From positions 1-43,539 of the forward strand of contig CAKTXA010000022.1 of assembly GCA_934631005.1 (NCBI GenBank): a stretch of DNA of 43,539 bases. The letters run 5' to 3'. The translations under genes and the position numbers were made by a program. Position 1 is the first letter of the stretch; every line of letters starts with the position of its first letter. This DNA is from an uncultured Oscillospiraceae bacterium. GTDB taxonomy: Bacteria; Bacillota; Clostridia; Oscillospirales; Oscillospiraceae. Below, one piece after another: positions 32,775 to 41,948 of the stretch. The notes under the pieces are model-generated. The model was not told the origin of the DNA, ran no database searches, and saw only the letters and a list, made by a program, of their open reading frames with translations.

Positions 32775-33992
32775 ATGAAAAAGGTACTTGCAATGATTCT
32801 TGCACTGGCGTGTCTGCTTTCCCTGGCTGCGTGCAGTCAAAGGGAAGAGCAGGACGCCGCTCCCGCTCAGACGGATTCGTCGGCTTCCTCGGACGCAGCC
32901 GCGTCGAATGAGACCGGCGTCATCAAGATCGGCGTGGTGCAGCCGCTCTCCGGTTCCCTAGCAGTCGTTGGTGAGTATAGCCACTACGGCATTGACCTCG
33001 CGGTCGAGGAGTACAACAACGCCGGCGGCGTGAAGATTGGCGATAAGACCTACACCATCGAGACCATCTGGGAAGATGGCGAAGGTAAGCCCGACATCAC
33101 CACGAACGCGTACAACAAGGTCATCGGACAGGATAAGGTCCTCGCTATCATCGGCCCGGACTCCTCTGGTCCGCTGCTTGCGGCAGGCCCCGTTGCCACG
33201 GCCAACAAGGTCCCCGCCATCGGCACCACCTCTTCCAACCCGGACTGCACGACGGTCGGCGGCGAGTATGTGTTTCGCGCCTGCTGGATCGACAGCTTCC
33301 AGTCTGTTGTCTGTGCCAAGATGGCGCAGGAGATCCTGAATGTCAGCAAGATCGCCGTCCTCTATTCCAACGCGGACGACTACTCCCTGGGCCTTGCCAA
33401 CAACTTTAAGACCGAATTTGAGGCCATCGGCGGCGAGGTCGTCGCGTTCGAGGCCTATGCCGGTGTGGACGTAAAGGACTTCAAGGCGCAGCTGTCCACC
33501 ATTCAGGCCTCCGGCGCGGAAGCCGTGTTCCTGCCCAACCAGGCGAACGAGCTGCCGCTGCAGATCCAGCAGATCCGTGAGATGATGGATATTCCCATTC
33601 TGGGCGAAATGTCCTGGGATAACCCCAACATCCCCGAGCTGACCGGCCCCGAGCCTCTGGAAGGCTGCTACTTCATCTCCCTGTTCGCCGCGGACAGCAC
33701 TGACCCCGTTGCACAGGCGTTCACCAAGGCGTTCCGCGAAAAGTACGATACCGAACCGAACACGCAGGCCGTTATGAGCTATGACGCGATGAAGATCCTC
33801 ATCACGGCGCTGCAGAACTGCGGCACGGTGGACGATCCGCAGGCCTTCCGCGACGCGATCGCGGCGTCCGATCTGGATCTGCCCAGCGGCCACCTGACCT
33901 ATGACGAAAACCGCAACCCGCAGAAGGCCGCGAACGTTATGGTCTACAAAAACGGTACGCCGACCTACGTTACTACGATCTCTCCCAACTAA
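32775..33992 (+). CDS. livJ: ABC transporter substrate-binding lipoprotein, branched-chain amino acid type
   Basis: 405 residues. A lipoprotein signal peptide ends in LSLAAC with the lipid-bearing Cys at residue 19, then a Ser/Ala/Asp-rich linker. The mature domain starts IKIGVVQPLSGSLAVVGEYSHYGIDLAVEEYNNAGG, the type I periplasmic-binding fold of the LivJ (HAAT) family, with GPDSSGPLLAAGPVA and GTTSSNPDCT in the ligand cleft. The start at MKKVLAM follows AAGGAGG by 6 nt. It delivers an amino acid or related compound to LivHM; ligands of this family also include amides, urea and aromatic acids, so the substrate is open. Confidence 0.93.
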   Translation: MKKVLAMILALACLLSLAACSQREEQDAAPAQTDSSASSDAAASNETGVIKIGVVQPLSGSLAVVGEYSHYGIDLAVEEYNNAGGVKIGDKTYTIETIWEDGEGKPDITTNAYNKVIGQDKVLAIIGPDSSGPLLAAGPVATANKVPAIGTTSSNPDCTTVGGEYVFRACWIDSFQSVVCAKMAQEILNVSKIAVLYSNADDYSLGLANNFKTEFEAIGGEVVAFEAYAGVDVKDFKAQLSTIQASGAEAVFLPNQANELPLQIQQIREMMDIPILGEMSWDNPNIPELTGPEPLEGCYFISLFAADSTDPVAQAFTKAFREKYDTEPNTQAVMSYDAMKILITALQNCGTVDDPQAFRDAIAASDLDLPSGHLTYDENRNPQKAANVMVYKNGTPTYVTTISPN

Positions 33993-34002
33993 GCAGGTAT
34001 GC

Positions 34003-34032
34003 AATGCGGGGACGAATACTCGTCCCCGCATT
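34003..34032 (+). promoter_or_regulatory. Intercistronic hairpin between livJ and livH
   Basis: A perfect 13-bp stem (AATGCGGGGACGA with its complement, loop ATAC) without a T-run. Such hairpins commonly protect the 3-prime end of binding-protein mRNA and lower permease expression; partial termination is possible. Confidence 0.65.
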
Positions 34033-34055
34033 CGGATTAGAAAAGAGGTTGAAGC

Positions 34056-34940
34056 ATGACTCAGATTTTACAGCTCCTGATATATGGACTCCAGCTTGGC
34101 TCCATCTATGCGCTGGTCGCCCTTGGATATACGATGGTCTACGGCATCGTGAATCTGATCAACTTTGCACACGGCGACTTTTTGATGCTGGGTGCATACG
34201 CCGCATTTTTTACCGCGCAGTTCATGGGCAACAGCCTGCCGGTGTGCCTGCTGATGGCGATGATCGCCGCCGGTCTTGTCGGTGTGATCACGGACTATGT
34301 TGCCTACAAACCCATGCGGAATCAGCCGAAGCTCTCCGCGCTCATCACGGCACTGGGCGTGTCGATGCTGATCCAGAATCTCTGCCGCGTGCTCCCGTTC
34401 ATCGGGCCGATCCCGAAGCCGTTCCCGTCGCTGCTGAGCACGTCTAAAACGATCAATATTCTCGGCGCGTCCGTGACGACTGCGCAGATCATCCTGATCC
34501 TGCTCTCGGTCGCTCTGATGGTGGGCCTGAGCTTCCTTGTAAATAAAACAAAAATCGGGCGCGGTATGCGCACCGTTTCCGCTGACCGTGATGCCGCCGC
34601 GCTGATGGGCGTCAATATCAACGCCGTCATTTCCTTTACGTTCTTCATCGGCGCAGCGCTGGCCGGCGCCGGCGGCGTGTTCTACGGCATCATGTATCCC
34701 ACACTGGAGATCAGCATCGGCTCGTTCCTCGGCAACAAGGCGTTTATCGCCGCGGTCATCGGCGGTATCGGCAGCATCAAGGGCGCCATGTTCGGCGGCA
34801 TTCTGATGGGCATCATCGAGATATTCGCCACCTACGTCAATGCTGACATCGGCTTCGGCGTGGCGTATCTCGTGCTGATCATCATTCTGCTCGTAAAGCC
34901 GGCGGGCCTGTTCGGCAAGCTGACGACCGAAAAGGTTTAA
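34056..34940 (+). CDS. livH: Branched-chain amino acid type ABC permease LivH
   Basis: 294 residues, about eight membrane helices. The N-terminus LQLGSIYALVALGYTMVYGIVNLINFAHGDFLMLGAY is the LivH hallmark; GRGMRTVSADRDAAALMGVN (about 168) is the coupling loop that contacts the ATPases. It forms the channel with LivM. GAGGTTGAAGC precedes the ATG. Confidence 0.95.
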   Translation: MTQILQLLIYGLQLGSIYALVALGYTMVYGIVNLINFAHGDFLMLGAYAAFFTAQFMGNSLPVCLLMAMIAAGLVGVITDYVAYKPMRNQPKLSALITALGVSMLIQNLCRVLPFIGPIPKPFPSLLSTSKTINILGASVTTAQIILILLSVALMVGLSFLVNKTKIGRGMRTVSADRDAAALMGVNINAVISFTFFIGAALAGAGGVFYGIMYPTLEISIGSFLGNKAFIAAVIGGIGSIKGAMFGGILMGIIEIFATYVNADIGFGVAYLVLIIILLVKPAGLFGKLTTEKV

Positions 34941-34955
34941 CGGAGGTGAGGCATA

Positions 34956-36038
34956 GTGAAAAAGGAAAAGACGAAAAAGAGATCATATTTCAGCTATGTT
35001 GCGATCCCCGTGATCTTTGCCGCCATTCTCGTCCTGTATAAGCTGGAGATCATCAACGCCTACTGGTATCAGATCCTGCAGCTTTGCAGCGTCAACGCGA
35101 TCGTTGCGATGAGCCTGAACCTGATCAACGGCATCACCGGGCAGTTTTCCCTCGGGCAGGCGGGCTTCATGTCGGTCGGCGCGTACACCTCGGCCATGCT
35201 GACAAAGCTCGTGCTCGCGCCGTGGATGACGAATCCCGTCTCCACCTACGCGCTGTTCCTGCTCGCCGTGCTCGTCGGCGCAGCGATGGCGGCCCTGATC
35301 GGTCTGCTGATCGGCATCCCGTCACTGCGTCTGCGCGGCGACTATCTGGCCATCATCACGCTCGGCTTCAGCGAGATCATCCGCGTTGTCTGGCGTCTGA
35401 TCCCGTTTGCCGGGAAGGCTCGCGGCATCAACAGCATCGTGCAGTACACGACCTTCCCGCTGCTGTTCCTCACGGTCGTCGCGGTCATGTTCCTGCTGCG
35501 CAACTTCACCGCCTCCTCCTATGGCCGCAGCTGCGTGGCCATCCGCGACAATGAGCTCGCGGCCGAGGTCATGGGCATCAACACCACCCGTAAAAAGATC
35601 ATCTCGTTCATTTTCTCCGCCTTCATCGCCGGTCTCGGCGGTGCGATGTACGCGCACCTGATGATGTTCATCAACCCCGAAATGTTTAACCAGACAAAGT
35701 CGACGGATATGCTGATGTATCTGTACGTCGGCGGCGTGGGCAGCTATTCCAGCGCCATGCTGGGCGCGCTGATCTTCACGATCCTGCCGGAGTTCCTGCG
35801 GTTCATCGGCGAATGGCGTCTGGTGGTGTTCGCGCTGGCACTGGTGCTGATCATGCTCAACCGCCCCAAGGGCATCTTCGGCAAGCATGAGTTCGGCTTC
35901 ATGCGCTTCGGCGAGCCTGAAAGCCAGTGGCAGAAGGCGGATAACGCCGGTATGCTGGAGGAGCTGTTCCTGAACATACAAAAGCGCGTCAAGCGGATGC
36001 GCGGCAAAAAAAGCAGCAATTTGAGCAAAAGAGGTTAA
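34956..36038 (+). CDS. livM: Branched-chain amino acid type ABC permease LivM
   Basis: 360 residues. Membrane helices begin after a Lys-rich tail; IVAMSLNLINGITGQFSLGQAGFMSVGAY (about 48-76) is the LivM signature, and YGRSCVAIRDNELAAEVMGIN (about 189) is the coupling loop. The C-terminus has a long basic cytoplasmic tail (about 325-360). It starts with GTG at 34956 after CGGAGGTGAGGC. Four nt separate it from livG. Confidence 0.95.
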   Translation: MKKEKTKKRSYFSYVAIPVIFAAILVLYKLEIINAYWYQILQLCSVNAIVAMSLNLINGITGQFSLGQAGFMSVGAYTSAMLTKLVLAPWMTNPVSTYALFLLAVLVGAAMAALIGLLIGIPSLRLRGDYLAIITLGFSEIIRVVWRLIPFAGKARGINSIVQYTTFPLLFLTVVAVMFLLRNFTASSYGRSCVAIRDNELAAEVMGINTTRKKIISFIFSAFIAGLGGAMYAHLMMFINPEMFNQTKSTDMLMYLYVGGVGSYSSAMLGALIFTILPEFLRFIGEWRLVVFALALVLIMLNRPKGIFGKHEFGFMRFGEPESQWQKADNAGMLEELFLNIQKRVKRMRGKKSSNLSKRG

Positions 36039-36041
36039 AAT

Positions 36042-36815
36042 ATGGCACTATTGAAAGCAGAAAACCTGGGCATTGATTTTGGCGGTCTGCGTGCGGTGGA
36101 TGATTTTAACCTGGAGCTGCACGAGAACGAGCTCGTCGCGATCATCGGCCCGAACGGCGCCGGAAAGACGACGATCTTCAATATGCTGACAGGCATCTAT
36201 CAGCCGACCCGCGGCACGATCACCATCTGCGGTGAAAAAATGAACGGCCAGCGCACCTACCTGTTCACAAATCGCGGCATCGCCCGCACATTCCAGAATA
36301 TCCGCCTGTTCGGCGACGTCAGCGCCAAGCAGAATATCATCATCGCCATGGAACAGCAGGTCAAGTACAATCTTTTTGACGCGCTGTTCCGCACGCCGCG
36401 CTTTCGTCGGCAGGAAAAGGGATTCGACCGGCGGGCAGACGAGCTTTTGAAGGAGTTCGGTCTGGAGCAGGAGACAGAGGTGCTGGCGAAGAATCTCCCC
36501 TATGGCAAGCAGCGCAAGCTGGAGATCGCCCGCGCGCTGGCGACCGACCCGAAGATCCTCTGCCTGGATGAGCCCGCCGCGGGCATGAACCCCATCGAGA
36601 TACAGGAGCTGGTCTCATTCATCCGCGAGATCCGCAAAAAATTCGATATTTCCATCATTCTCATCGAACACCATATGAGCATGGTCATGGCAATCGCCGA
36701 GCGGATCAAGGTGATCGACTTCGGCGTGACCATCGCCGAGGGCCGCCCGGAGGAGATCCAGAACGACCCGAAGGTCATCGAAGCCTATCTTGGCAAGGAG
36801 GAAGCGATATGCTAG
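36042..36815 (+). CDS. livG: Branched-chain amino acid type ABC ATPase LivG
   Basis: 257 residues. Walker A GPNGAGKTT (about 37-45), the LivG-specific GIARTFQNIRLF (about 83), an extended helical insert, LPYGKQRKLEIARALA signature (degenerate LSGGQ as usual for LivG), Walker B ILCLDEPAAGMNP, and IEHHMSMV. It energises transport with LivF. It overlaps livF by 7 nt (ATGCTAG). Confidence 0.95.
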   Translation: MALLKAENLGIDFGGLRAVDDFNLELHENELVAIIGPNGAGKTTIFNMLTGIYQPTRGTITICGEKMNGQRTYLFTNRGIARTFQNIRLFGDVSAKQNIIIAMEQQVKYNLFDALFRTPRFRRQEKGFDRRADELLKEFGLEQETEVLAKNLPYGKQRKLEIARALATDPKILCLDEPAAGMNPIEIQELVSFIREIRKKFDISIILIEHHMSMVMAIAERIKVIDFGVTIAEGRPEEIQNDPKVIEAYLGKEEAIC

Positions 36816-37516
36816 AGGTAAAACACCTGAGCGTGCACTACGGTGCGATCCGGGGCGTTGATGACATCAGCTTCCATGTGGACAAGGGCGAGATCGTCAC
36901 GCTGATCGGCGCGAACGGCGCCGGAAAAACGAGCACGCTGCGCGCGCTGTCCGGGCTGTGCAAGCTCTCCGATTCCAGCCAGATCCTGCTGAACGGTGAG
37001 AACATCACAAAGCTCCCCGCGCACAAGATCGTCGCCAAGGGCATCAACCACGTGCCCGAAGGACGCCGGATCTTCTACAATATGTCCGTCCACGAAAATC
37101 TGCTGATGGGCGCGTATCAGCGCTCGGACACCGCCAATATCCGCCAGACCATGGAGTTTGTTTTCTCCCTGTTCCCGCGTCTCAAGGAGCGCGAGAAGCA
37201 GTTGGGCGGCACGCTCTCCGGCGGCGAGCAGCAGATGCTGGCCGTCGGCCGGGCGCTGATGACCGGCGGCAAGTTCCTGCTGCTGGACGAGCCGTCCATG
37301 GGCCTTGCGCCGCTCGTGGTGCAGGATATTTTCCGCATCATCAAGCAGCTGCAGAGCGAGGGCATGACGATCCTGCTCGTGGAGCAGAACGCAAACATGG
37401 CGCTGAGCATCGCGAACCGGGCGTATGTGCTGGAGACCGGCCGGATCAGCCTGTCCGGCACCGCATCCGAGATCAAAACAGACCCGCGCGTCAAAGAGGC
37501 CTACCTCGGCGCGTAA
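36809..37516 (+). CDS. livF: Branched-chain amino acid type ABC ATPase LivF
   Basis: 235 residues. Walker A GANGAGKTS (about 37), GINHVPEGRRIF (the LivF-typical motif, about 82), signature LSGGEQQMLAVGRALM (about 137), Walker B FLLLDEPSMGLAP (about 158) and VEQNANMAL switch region. It completes the LivJHMGF transporter. Confidence 0.95.
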   Translation: MLEVKHLSVHYGAIRGVDDISFHVDKGEIVTLIGANGAGKTSTLRALSGLCKLSDSSQILLNGENITKLPAHKIVAKGINHVPEGRRIFYNMSVHENLLMGAYQRSDTANIRQTMEFVFSLFPRLKEREKQLGGTLSGGEQQMLAVGRALMTGGKFLLLDEPSMGLAPLVVQDIFRIIKQLQSEGMTILLVEQNANMALSIANRAYVLETGRISLSGTASEIKTDPRVKEAYLGA

Positions 37517-37561
37517 CGTCACATGAACCAACAAAGAACTGTTATCAGGGAGATAATCAAA

Positions 37562-38749
37562 ATGAATCGTTTATCAACTCGGTGCGCCAATCTGGAGCGC
37601 TCCAGAATTCGGATGTTTTCGGAAAAGCTGTCGGACATTGCCGCCCAATACGATGATGTGATCTCATTTGCGATCGGCGAACCGGATTTCATCGCGCCGA
37701 AGAACATTGAAGATGCGTGCGTCGAGGCGCTGCGGAGCGGCAAGAGCAAATACGCCCCCAACGCCGGGCTCTATTCCCTGCGCGAGGCGATCTCCGAAAA
37801 GGCGGAGAAGATCTACGGGAATCACTACGACCCCGAAACCCAGGTGCTGATCACCCCCAGCGGTATGGATTCGCTGCGCATGGTGTTCCAGGCGCTTCTG
37901 GATGAGGGCGACGAGGTGATCGTCCCCGACCCCACCTGGTCGAACCATCCCAACCATCCGGTGCTCGCCGGCGGCGTGTCGGTCTGCGTTCCGGTACGGG
38001 AGAGCCACAATTTCACCTACGAGATCGCCGATCTGGAGCAGGCGGTCACGCCGCGCACCAAGGCGATCCTGCTCAACTCCCCCAGCAACCCGACCGGCGC
38101 GGTGATCCACTACGACGATCTGAGCGCCATCTGTGAATTCGCCAAACGGCACGATCTGATCGTGGTGTCGGACGAAGTCTACTACAACATCATCTTCGAC
38201 GGCGAGAAGTTCTGGAGCCCGTCTATGCTGGACGGGATGAAGGAGCGCACCATCATCGTGCAGTCATTCTCCAAGACCTACGCCATGACCGGCTGGCGGC
38301 TCGGCTATCTGCTCGGGCCGAGCGATCTGATCCTCGGCATCGGCAAGATCAACGAGAACTCCATCTCGTGCGTCAATACCTTCGTCCAGATCGCCGGGAT
38401 CGAGGCGCTGTCCGACCGGACGGAGCCGGAGCTGCGGAAGATGGTCGAGGAATTCCAGCGGCGGCGTGACGTTGTTTACAAAATGATCAACGAGATCCCC
38501 GGTCTGTCCTGTGCCAAACCGCACGGCGCGTTCTACGCCTTTGTCAACATTCAAAAAACCGGCATCGACTCGGAGACCTTTGCAAACGAGCTGCTGCAGG
38601 AAAAGCACGTCGGCGTTGTGCCGGGCAACGGCTTCGGCCAGTCCGGCGAGGGCTTTATCCGCCTGTCCTACGCGACCTCGATCGACAAGATCGTGGAGGG
38701 CATCGGCCGCATTGCCGACTACGTAAAGGAAAAGGCTGCGGCCCGCTGA
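37562..38749 (+). CDS. Class I/II PLP-dependent aminotransferase
   Basis: 395 residues, fold type I. ISFAIGEPDF (about 34), KYAPNAGLYSLREAI (about 65), PDPTWSNHPNH (about 125), the NSPSNPTGAV substrate-binding loop (about 170), VSDEVYYNIIF and the PLP lysine in SFSKTYAMTGWRLGYL (about 237). It belongs to the aspartate-aminotransferase-like group; the precise amino donor cannot be read. AGGGAG lies before ATG 37562; an in-frame ATG 39 nt upstream has no SD. It follows the liv genes by 45 nt, so it is likely to act on the imported compound. Confidence 0.88.
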   Translation: MNRLSTRCANLERSRIRMFSEKLSDIAAQYDDVISFAIGEPDFIAPKNIEDACVEALRSGKSKYAPNAGLYSLREAISEKAEKIYGNHYDPETQVLITPSGMDSLRMVFQALLDEGDEVIVPDPTWSNHPNHPVLAGGVSVCVPVRESHNFTYEIADLEQAVTPRTKAILLNSPSNPTGAVIHYDDLSAICEFAKRHDLIVVSDEVYYNIIFDGEKFWSPSMLDGMKERTIIVQSFSKTYAMTGWRLGYLLGPSDLILGIGKINENSISCVNTFVQIAGIEALSDRTEPELRKMVEEFQRRRDVVYKMINEIPGLSCAKPHGAFYAFVNIQKTGIDSETFANELLQEKHVGVVPGNGFGQSGEGFIRLSYATSIDKIVEGIGRIADYVKEKAAAR

Positions 38750-38791
38750 CTGTATACGACCCGAGCTTTATTAAACTCTGAGAAAGGAGCC

Positions 38792-39733
38792 ATGGCCCGC
38801 CGTGCGCGGGTCATACATAAAAAGATGAAAAGACTGCATGACATTGTGGTGCCCCTTGTAACGCCGCTGCGCGAGGATGACACGATCGACATCGCTTCGC
38901 TGGAAAACCTCACAAATTACCTGATCGACCGGGGCGTGGACGGCCTGTACCCCTGCGGCTCCACCGGCGAGATGGTCTACCTGACGAATGAAGAACGCAA
39001 GCTGGTCGTTGAGACCGTTGTGCGCGCCGCGAAGGGGCGCGTGGAGGTCTTTGCGCAGGTCGGCGCAGCCAACACGCGCGACACCATCGAGCTTGCGCAG
39101 CACGCCGTCTCCTGCGGCGCGGACGGCATCGGCGTTGTGACGCCGTGGTACTTCGGCATTTCGCAGAACGCGCTCGTCGACTTCTATCAGCAGGTGAGCC
39201 GGAGCGTCCCGGACGATTTCCCGGTCTATCTGTACTGCATCCCGCAGAACGCCGTCAACGATCTGCTGCCGGACACCGTCCGCCAGATCGCCGGGAGCGG
39301 CAAAAACGTGGTGGGCATCAAGTACAGCTTCGCCGATATGACGCGACTGCAGCAGTACATCACCGCCGTAAGCGGCGATTTCGGCGTGCTCGTCGGCCCG
39401 GACCATCTCTATGTGATGGCTGCGGCAGTCGGTGCCACCGGCACGGTCTCTGGCAACGCGCAGATCCTGCCGCGGTATTATACCGCCATGCGCGACGCGA
39501 TGGCCGCGAACGACTGGAAAAAGGCTGCGCAGCTCCAGCACGCCACGAACATTCTCAGCTCCATCCTCTGCAAGGAGAACAACATCGGCTGCTACAAGGC
39601 TGTGCTCAAGGAGCAGGGCGTGATCGCCTGCGCCAGGATGCGCAGCCCGATGGAGGATGTATCGGCAGAAAAGACGCAGGCGCTGCTGCACGCGCTGCGC
39701 GCGGCCGGTTATACCGACCTGCCGCAGCACTGA
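38792..39733 (+). CDS. DapA-family (class I pyruvate-type) aldolase/lyase
   Basis: About 313 residues, TIM barrel. VVPLVTPLREDDTID (N-terminus), YPCGSTGEMVYLT (carboxylate-binding GSTGE, as in N-acetylneuraminate lyase and 2-keto-3-deoxy-sugar-acid aldolases rather than GTTGE of true DapA), YLYCIPQNA (catalytic Tyr region) and the Schiff-base Lys in VVGIKYSFADM (about 173). It cleaves or condenses 2-keto acids with pyruvate. The start is uncertain: ATG 38792 has GGAG only 2 nt away, while the next ATG (38825) lacks an SD but matches the family N-terminus better. Confidence 0.85.
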   Translation: MARRARVIHKKMKRLHDIVVPLVTPLREDDTIDIASLENLTNYLIDRGVDGLYPCGSTGEMVYLTNEERKLVVETVVRAAKGRVEVFAQVGAANTRDTIELAQHAVSCGADGIGVVTPWYFGISQNALVDFYQQVSRSVPDDFPVYLYCIPQNAVNDLLPDTVRQIAGSGKNVVGIKYSFADMTRLQQYITAVSGDFGVLVGPDHLYVMAAAVGATGTVSGNAQILPRYYTAMRDAMAANDWKKAAQLQHATNILSSILCKENNIGCYKAVLKEQGVIACARMRSPMEDVSAEKTQALLHALRAAGYTDLPQH

Positions 39734-39749
39734 AAGCAGGGTGGCGCAT

Positions 39750-40763
39750 ATGCAAAGGATCCTGAACAATCCGGACAATATTGTGGACGAGATGCTGGAG
39801 GGGTTTGCGGCGGCGCATCCGGAGCTGGTGAGGCGCGTCGTGCAGAGCGAGGACAACGCCCGCGGCGTGATCGCAGCGAAGGACGCGCCCATCGCCGGCA
39901 AGGTCGGCGTCGTGACCGGCGGCGGCTCGGGCCATAAGCCAGCCTTCATCGGCTACGTCGGCAAAAATCTCTGCGACGCCGCGGCTGTGGGCGAGATCTG
40001 CTCCTCCCCGACCGCGCTGGCGTTTCTTGAGGCCTTCCGCGCCGCCGACGGCGGCAAGGGCGTCGCCTGCCTGTACGGCAATTACTCCGGTGATAACATG
40101 AACGTCAAAATGGCCGTCCGCATGGCACAGAAGGAGGGCCTCACCGTCAAGACCGTCGTTGCCAACGACGACGTTGCCTCCGCGCCGAAGGACCAACGCG
40201 AAAAGCGCCGCGGCGTGGCCGGTGAGGTGCTCATGTGGAAGTGCGCCGGGGCCAAAGCCGCGCACGGCGCCTCGCTCGACGAGGTCATCGCCACAGCGCA
40301 GAAAACGATCGACAGCTGCCGCAGCGTCGGCATCGGCCTCAGCCCCTGTACGCTCCCGGCCGTCGGCCATCCGAACTTTGAGATCAAGCCCGGCACTATG
40401 GAAATCGGCATCGGCCACCACGGCGAGCCGGGGATCGAGGTCGGCCCCCTCGGCACAGCCAAGGAGATCGCGCAGAAGATGGTCGACATCATCCTGCCGG
40501 ACTATCCGTTTACAAGCGGCGACGAGGTCGCCGTGCTGGTGTCCGGCCTGGGCGCGACACCGGTCATGGAGCTGTATGTGCTCTTCGCGGAGATCCGGAA
40601 GCTGCTGGACGAAAAGGGCATCCGGATCTGTAAAAGCTATGTCGGCAACTACTTTACGTCGCTGGACATGATGGGCGCGACGCTGACCGTGATGCGTCTG
40701 GACGACGAGCTGAAGGAGCTGCTGGACATGCCCTGCGCCTCGATGGGGCTGACGCAAAACTGA
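39750..40763 (+). CDS. dhaK: Dihydroxyacetone-kinase-type subunit DhaK
   Basis: 337 residues. GVVTGGGSGHKPAFIGYVG (about 50-68) is the DhaK phosphate/sugar loop, GNYSGDNMNVKMA (about 110) the second binding segment, and GIGHHGEPGIEV (about 213-224) holds the His that binds dihydroxyacetone as a hemiaminal. The family phosphorylates dihydroxyacetone or, in related clusters, erythrulose and other short ketoses. The weak SD AGGGTGG sits before ATG 39750. It is paired with a separate DhaL. Confidence 0.93.
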   Translation: MQRILNNPDNIVDEMLEGFAAAHPELVRRVVQSEDNARGVIAAKDAPIAGKVGVVTGGGSGHKPAFIGYVGKNLCDAAAVGEICSSPTALAFLEAFRAADGGKGVACLYGNYSGDNMNVKMAVRMAQKEGLTVKTVVANDDVASAPKDQREKRRGVAGEVLMWKCAGAKAAHGASLDEVIATAQKTIDSCRSVGIGLSPCTLPAVGHPNFEIKPGTMEIGIGHHGEPGIEVGPLGTAKEIAQKMVDIILPDYPFTSGDEVAVLVSGLGATPVMELYVLFAEIRKLLDEKGIRICKSYVGNYFTSLDMMGATLTVMRLDDELKELLDMPCASMGLTQN

Positions 40764-40774
40764 GGAGGGACGCA

Positions 40775-41422
40775 ATGGAGCTGTTCAAAAACGCGAACGG
40801 ACGGGAGATCCTGCTGGGTCTGGTCGAAGCCATCCAGAAGAACAAAGCGTATCTGGGCGAGGTCGACGGACTGATCGGCGACGGCGACCACGGAATGAAT
40901 ATGAACAAGGGCTTTACGCTCTACGCGCAGGAGCTCGGCGCGGCGCAGACAGCCTTTACGGACGGGCTGAACGATCTGGGGCTTGTGCTGTTCAACAAGA
41001 TCGGCGGCTCGATGGGGCCGATCTACGGCACGATGCTGACGGAGATGGCGGACGCTGGCGCAGGCGCGGCGGTCATTGACCTGCTGCTGTTTACAAAGAT
41101 GATGCGCGCGGCGCTGGAGGGGCTTTACGGGATCGTGGATGCCCGGCCGGGCGACAAGACGCTGGTCGATACGCTGTTTCCGGCGGTGCAGGCGCTGGAG
41201 CAGGCGCAGGGGCAGCCGTTCGGCGCGGCACTTTTGGCGATGAAAACGGCGGCGTATAACGGCTGGCAAAGCACGAAGGGCATGGTCGCCAAATACGGCC
41301 GCGCCGCCCGCCTGGGCGAGCGCAGCCGCGGCGTCCTCGACGCCGGCGCCACCTCCTGCTACATCATCCTCAACGCCATGGCCGATGGGATCCTGAGAGG
41401 ATTGGAGGAGGCGCGCGCATGA
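40775..41422 (+). CDS. dhaL: Dihydroxyacetone-kinase-type subunit DhaL
   Basis: 215 residues, all-helical nucleotide-binding subunit. VDGLIGDGDHGMNMNKGF (about 29-46) carries the three Asp that hold Mg-nucleotide; GGSMGPIYGTM (about 86), PGDKTLVDTLFPA (about 125) and ARLGERSRGVLDAGATS (about 182) are the other conserved loops. No PTS subunit DhaM is present in the window, so an ATP-dependent kinase is likely. TGAGGAGGGACGCA links it to dhaK, and its stop overlaps the next ATG (ATGA). Confidence 0.93.
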   Translation: MELFKNANGREILLGLVEAIQKNKAYLGEVDGLIGDGDHGMNMNKGFTLYAQELGAAQTAFTDGLNDLGLVLFNKIGGSMGPIYGTMLTEMADAGAGAAVIDLLLFTKMMRAALEGLYGIVDARPGDKTLVDTLFPAVQALEQAQGQPFGAALLAMKTAAYNGWQSTKGMVAKYGRAARLGERSRGVLDAGATSCYIILNAMADGILRGLEEARA

Positions 41423-41859
41423 TACTGGCATTTGGCTGCGACCCAAACGCAGCGGACCTGAAGCAGTCGCTCATGCAGATGTGTGAGCAGCTTGGCCACA
41501 CGGTGATCGACATGGGCAGCGACGATGTGATCTATGCCAACACCGCCATCCGCGTGGGCGAAGCCGTAGCAGCCGGTCAGGCTGACCGCGGTGTGCTCGT
41601 CTGCGGGACGGGACTTGGCATGAGCATCGCAGCAAATAAGGTGAAGGGCGTTTACGCCGTCCTGCTGACGGATGTTTACTCCGCCGAACGGGCCATTTTG
41701 AGCAATGACAGCAATGTCGCCTGCTTCGGCGCATTCACGCTGGGCACCAAGCTTGCGCAGAAGCTGCTGAAGGAGTGGCTCAGCTACGAATTCGTTCCCG
41801 GCTGCTCTTCCCAGAAAAAGGTCGACCGCTATCGCGACTATGACGCTGCCCGGAGCTGA
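41419..41859 (+). CDS. rpiB: RpiB/LacAB-family sugar-phosphate isomerase
   Basis: 146 residues. ILAFGCDPNAADLKQSL at the N-terminus, VICGTG-type motif VLVCGTGLGMSIAANK (about 58-73) with the catalytic Cys, GVYAVLLTDVYSAERA (about 76) and SNDSNVACFGAFTLGTKLA (about 93). The family isomerises ribose 5-phosphate, allose 6-phosphate or, in erythritol-type pathways, erythrulose 4-phosphate to erythrose 4-phosphate. Its position right after dhaKL favours a short sugar phosphate; the exact substrate is inferred. Confidence 0.88.
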   Translation: MILAFGCDPNAADLKQSLMQMCEQLGHTVIDMGSDDVIYANTAIRVGEAVAAGQADRGVLVCGTGLGMSIAANKVKGVYAVLLTDVYSAERAILSNDSNVACFGAFTLGTKLAQKLLKEWLSYEFVPGCSSQKKVDRYRDYDAARS

Positions 41860-41948
41860 AGTCTCCGCGGCGGTACAGGCAATGAGATGCCCCATGCCTG
41901 CGGCAGGCCGCCGCGAACAGGGGCAAATACATACAAACAGGAGCGCTT

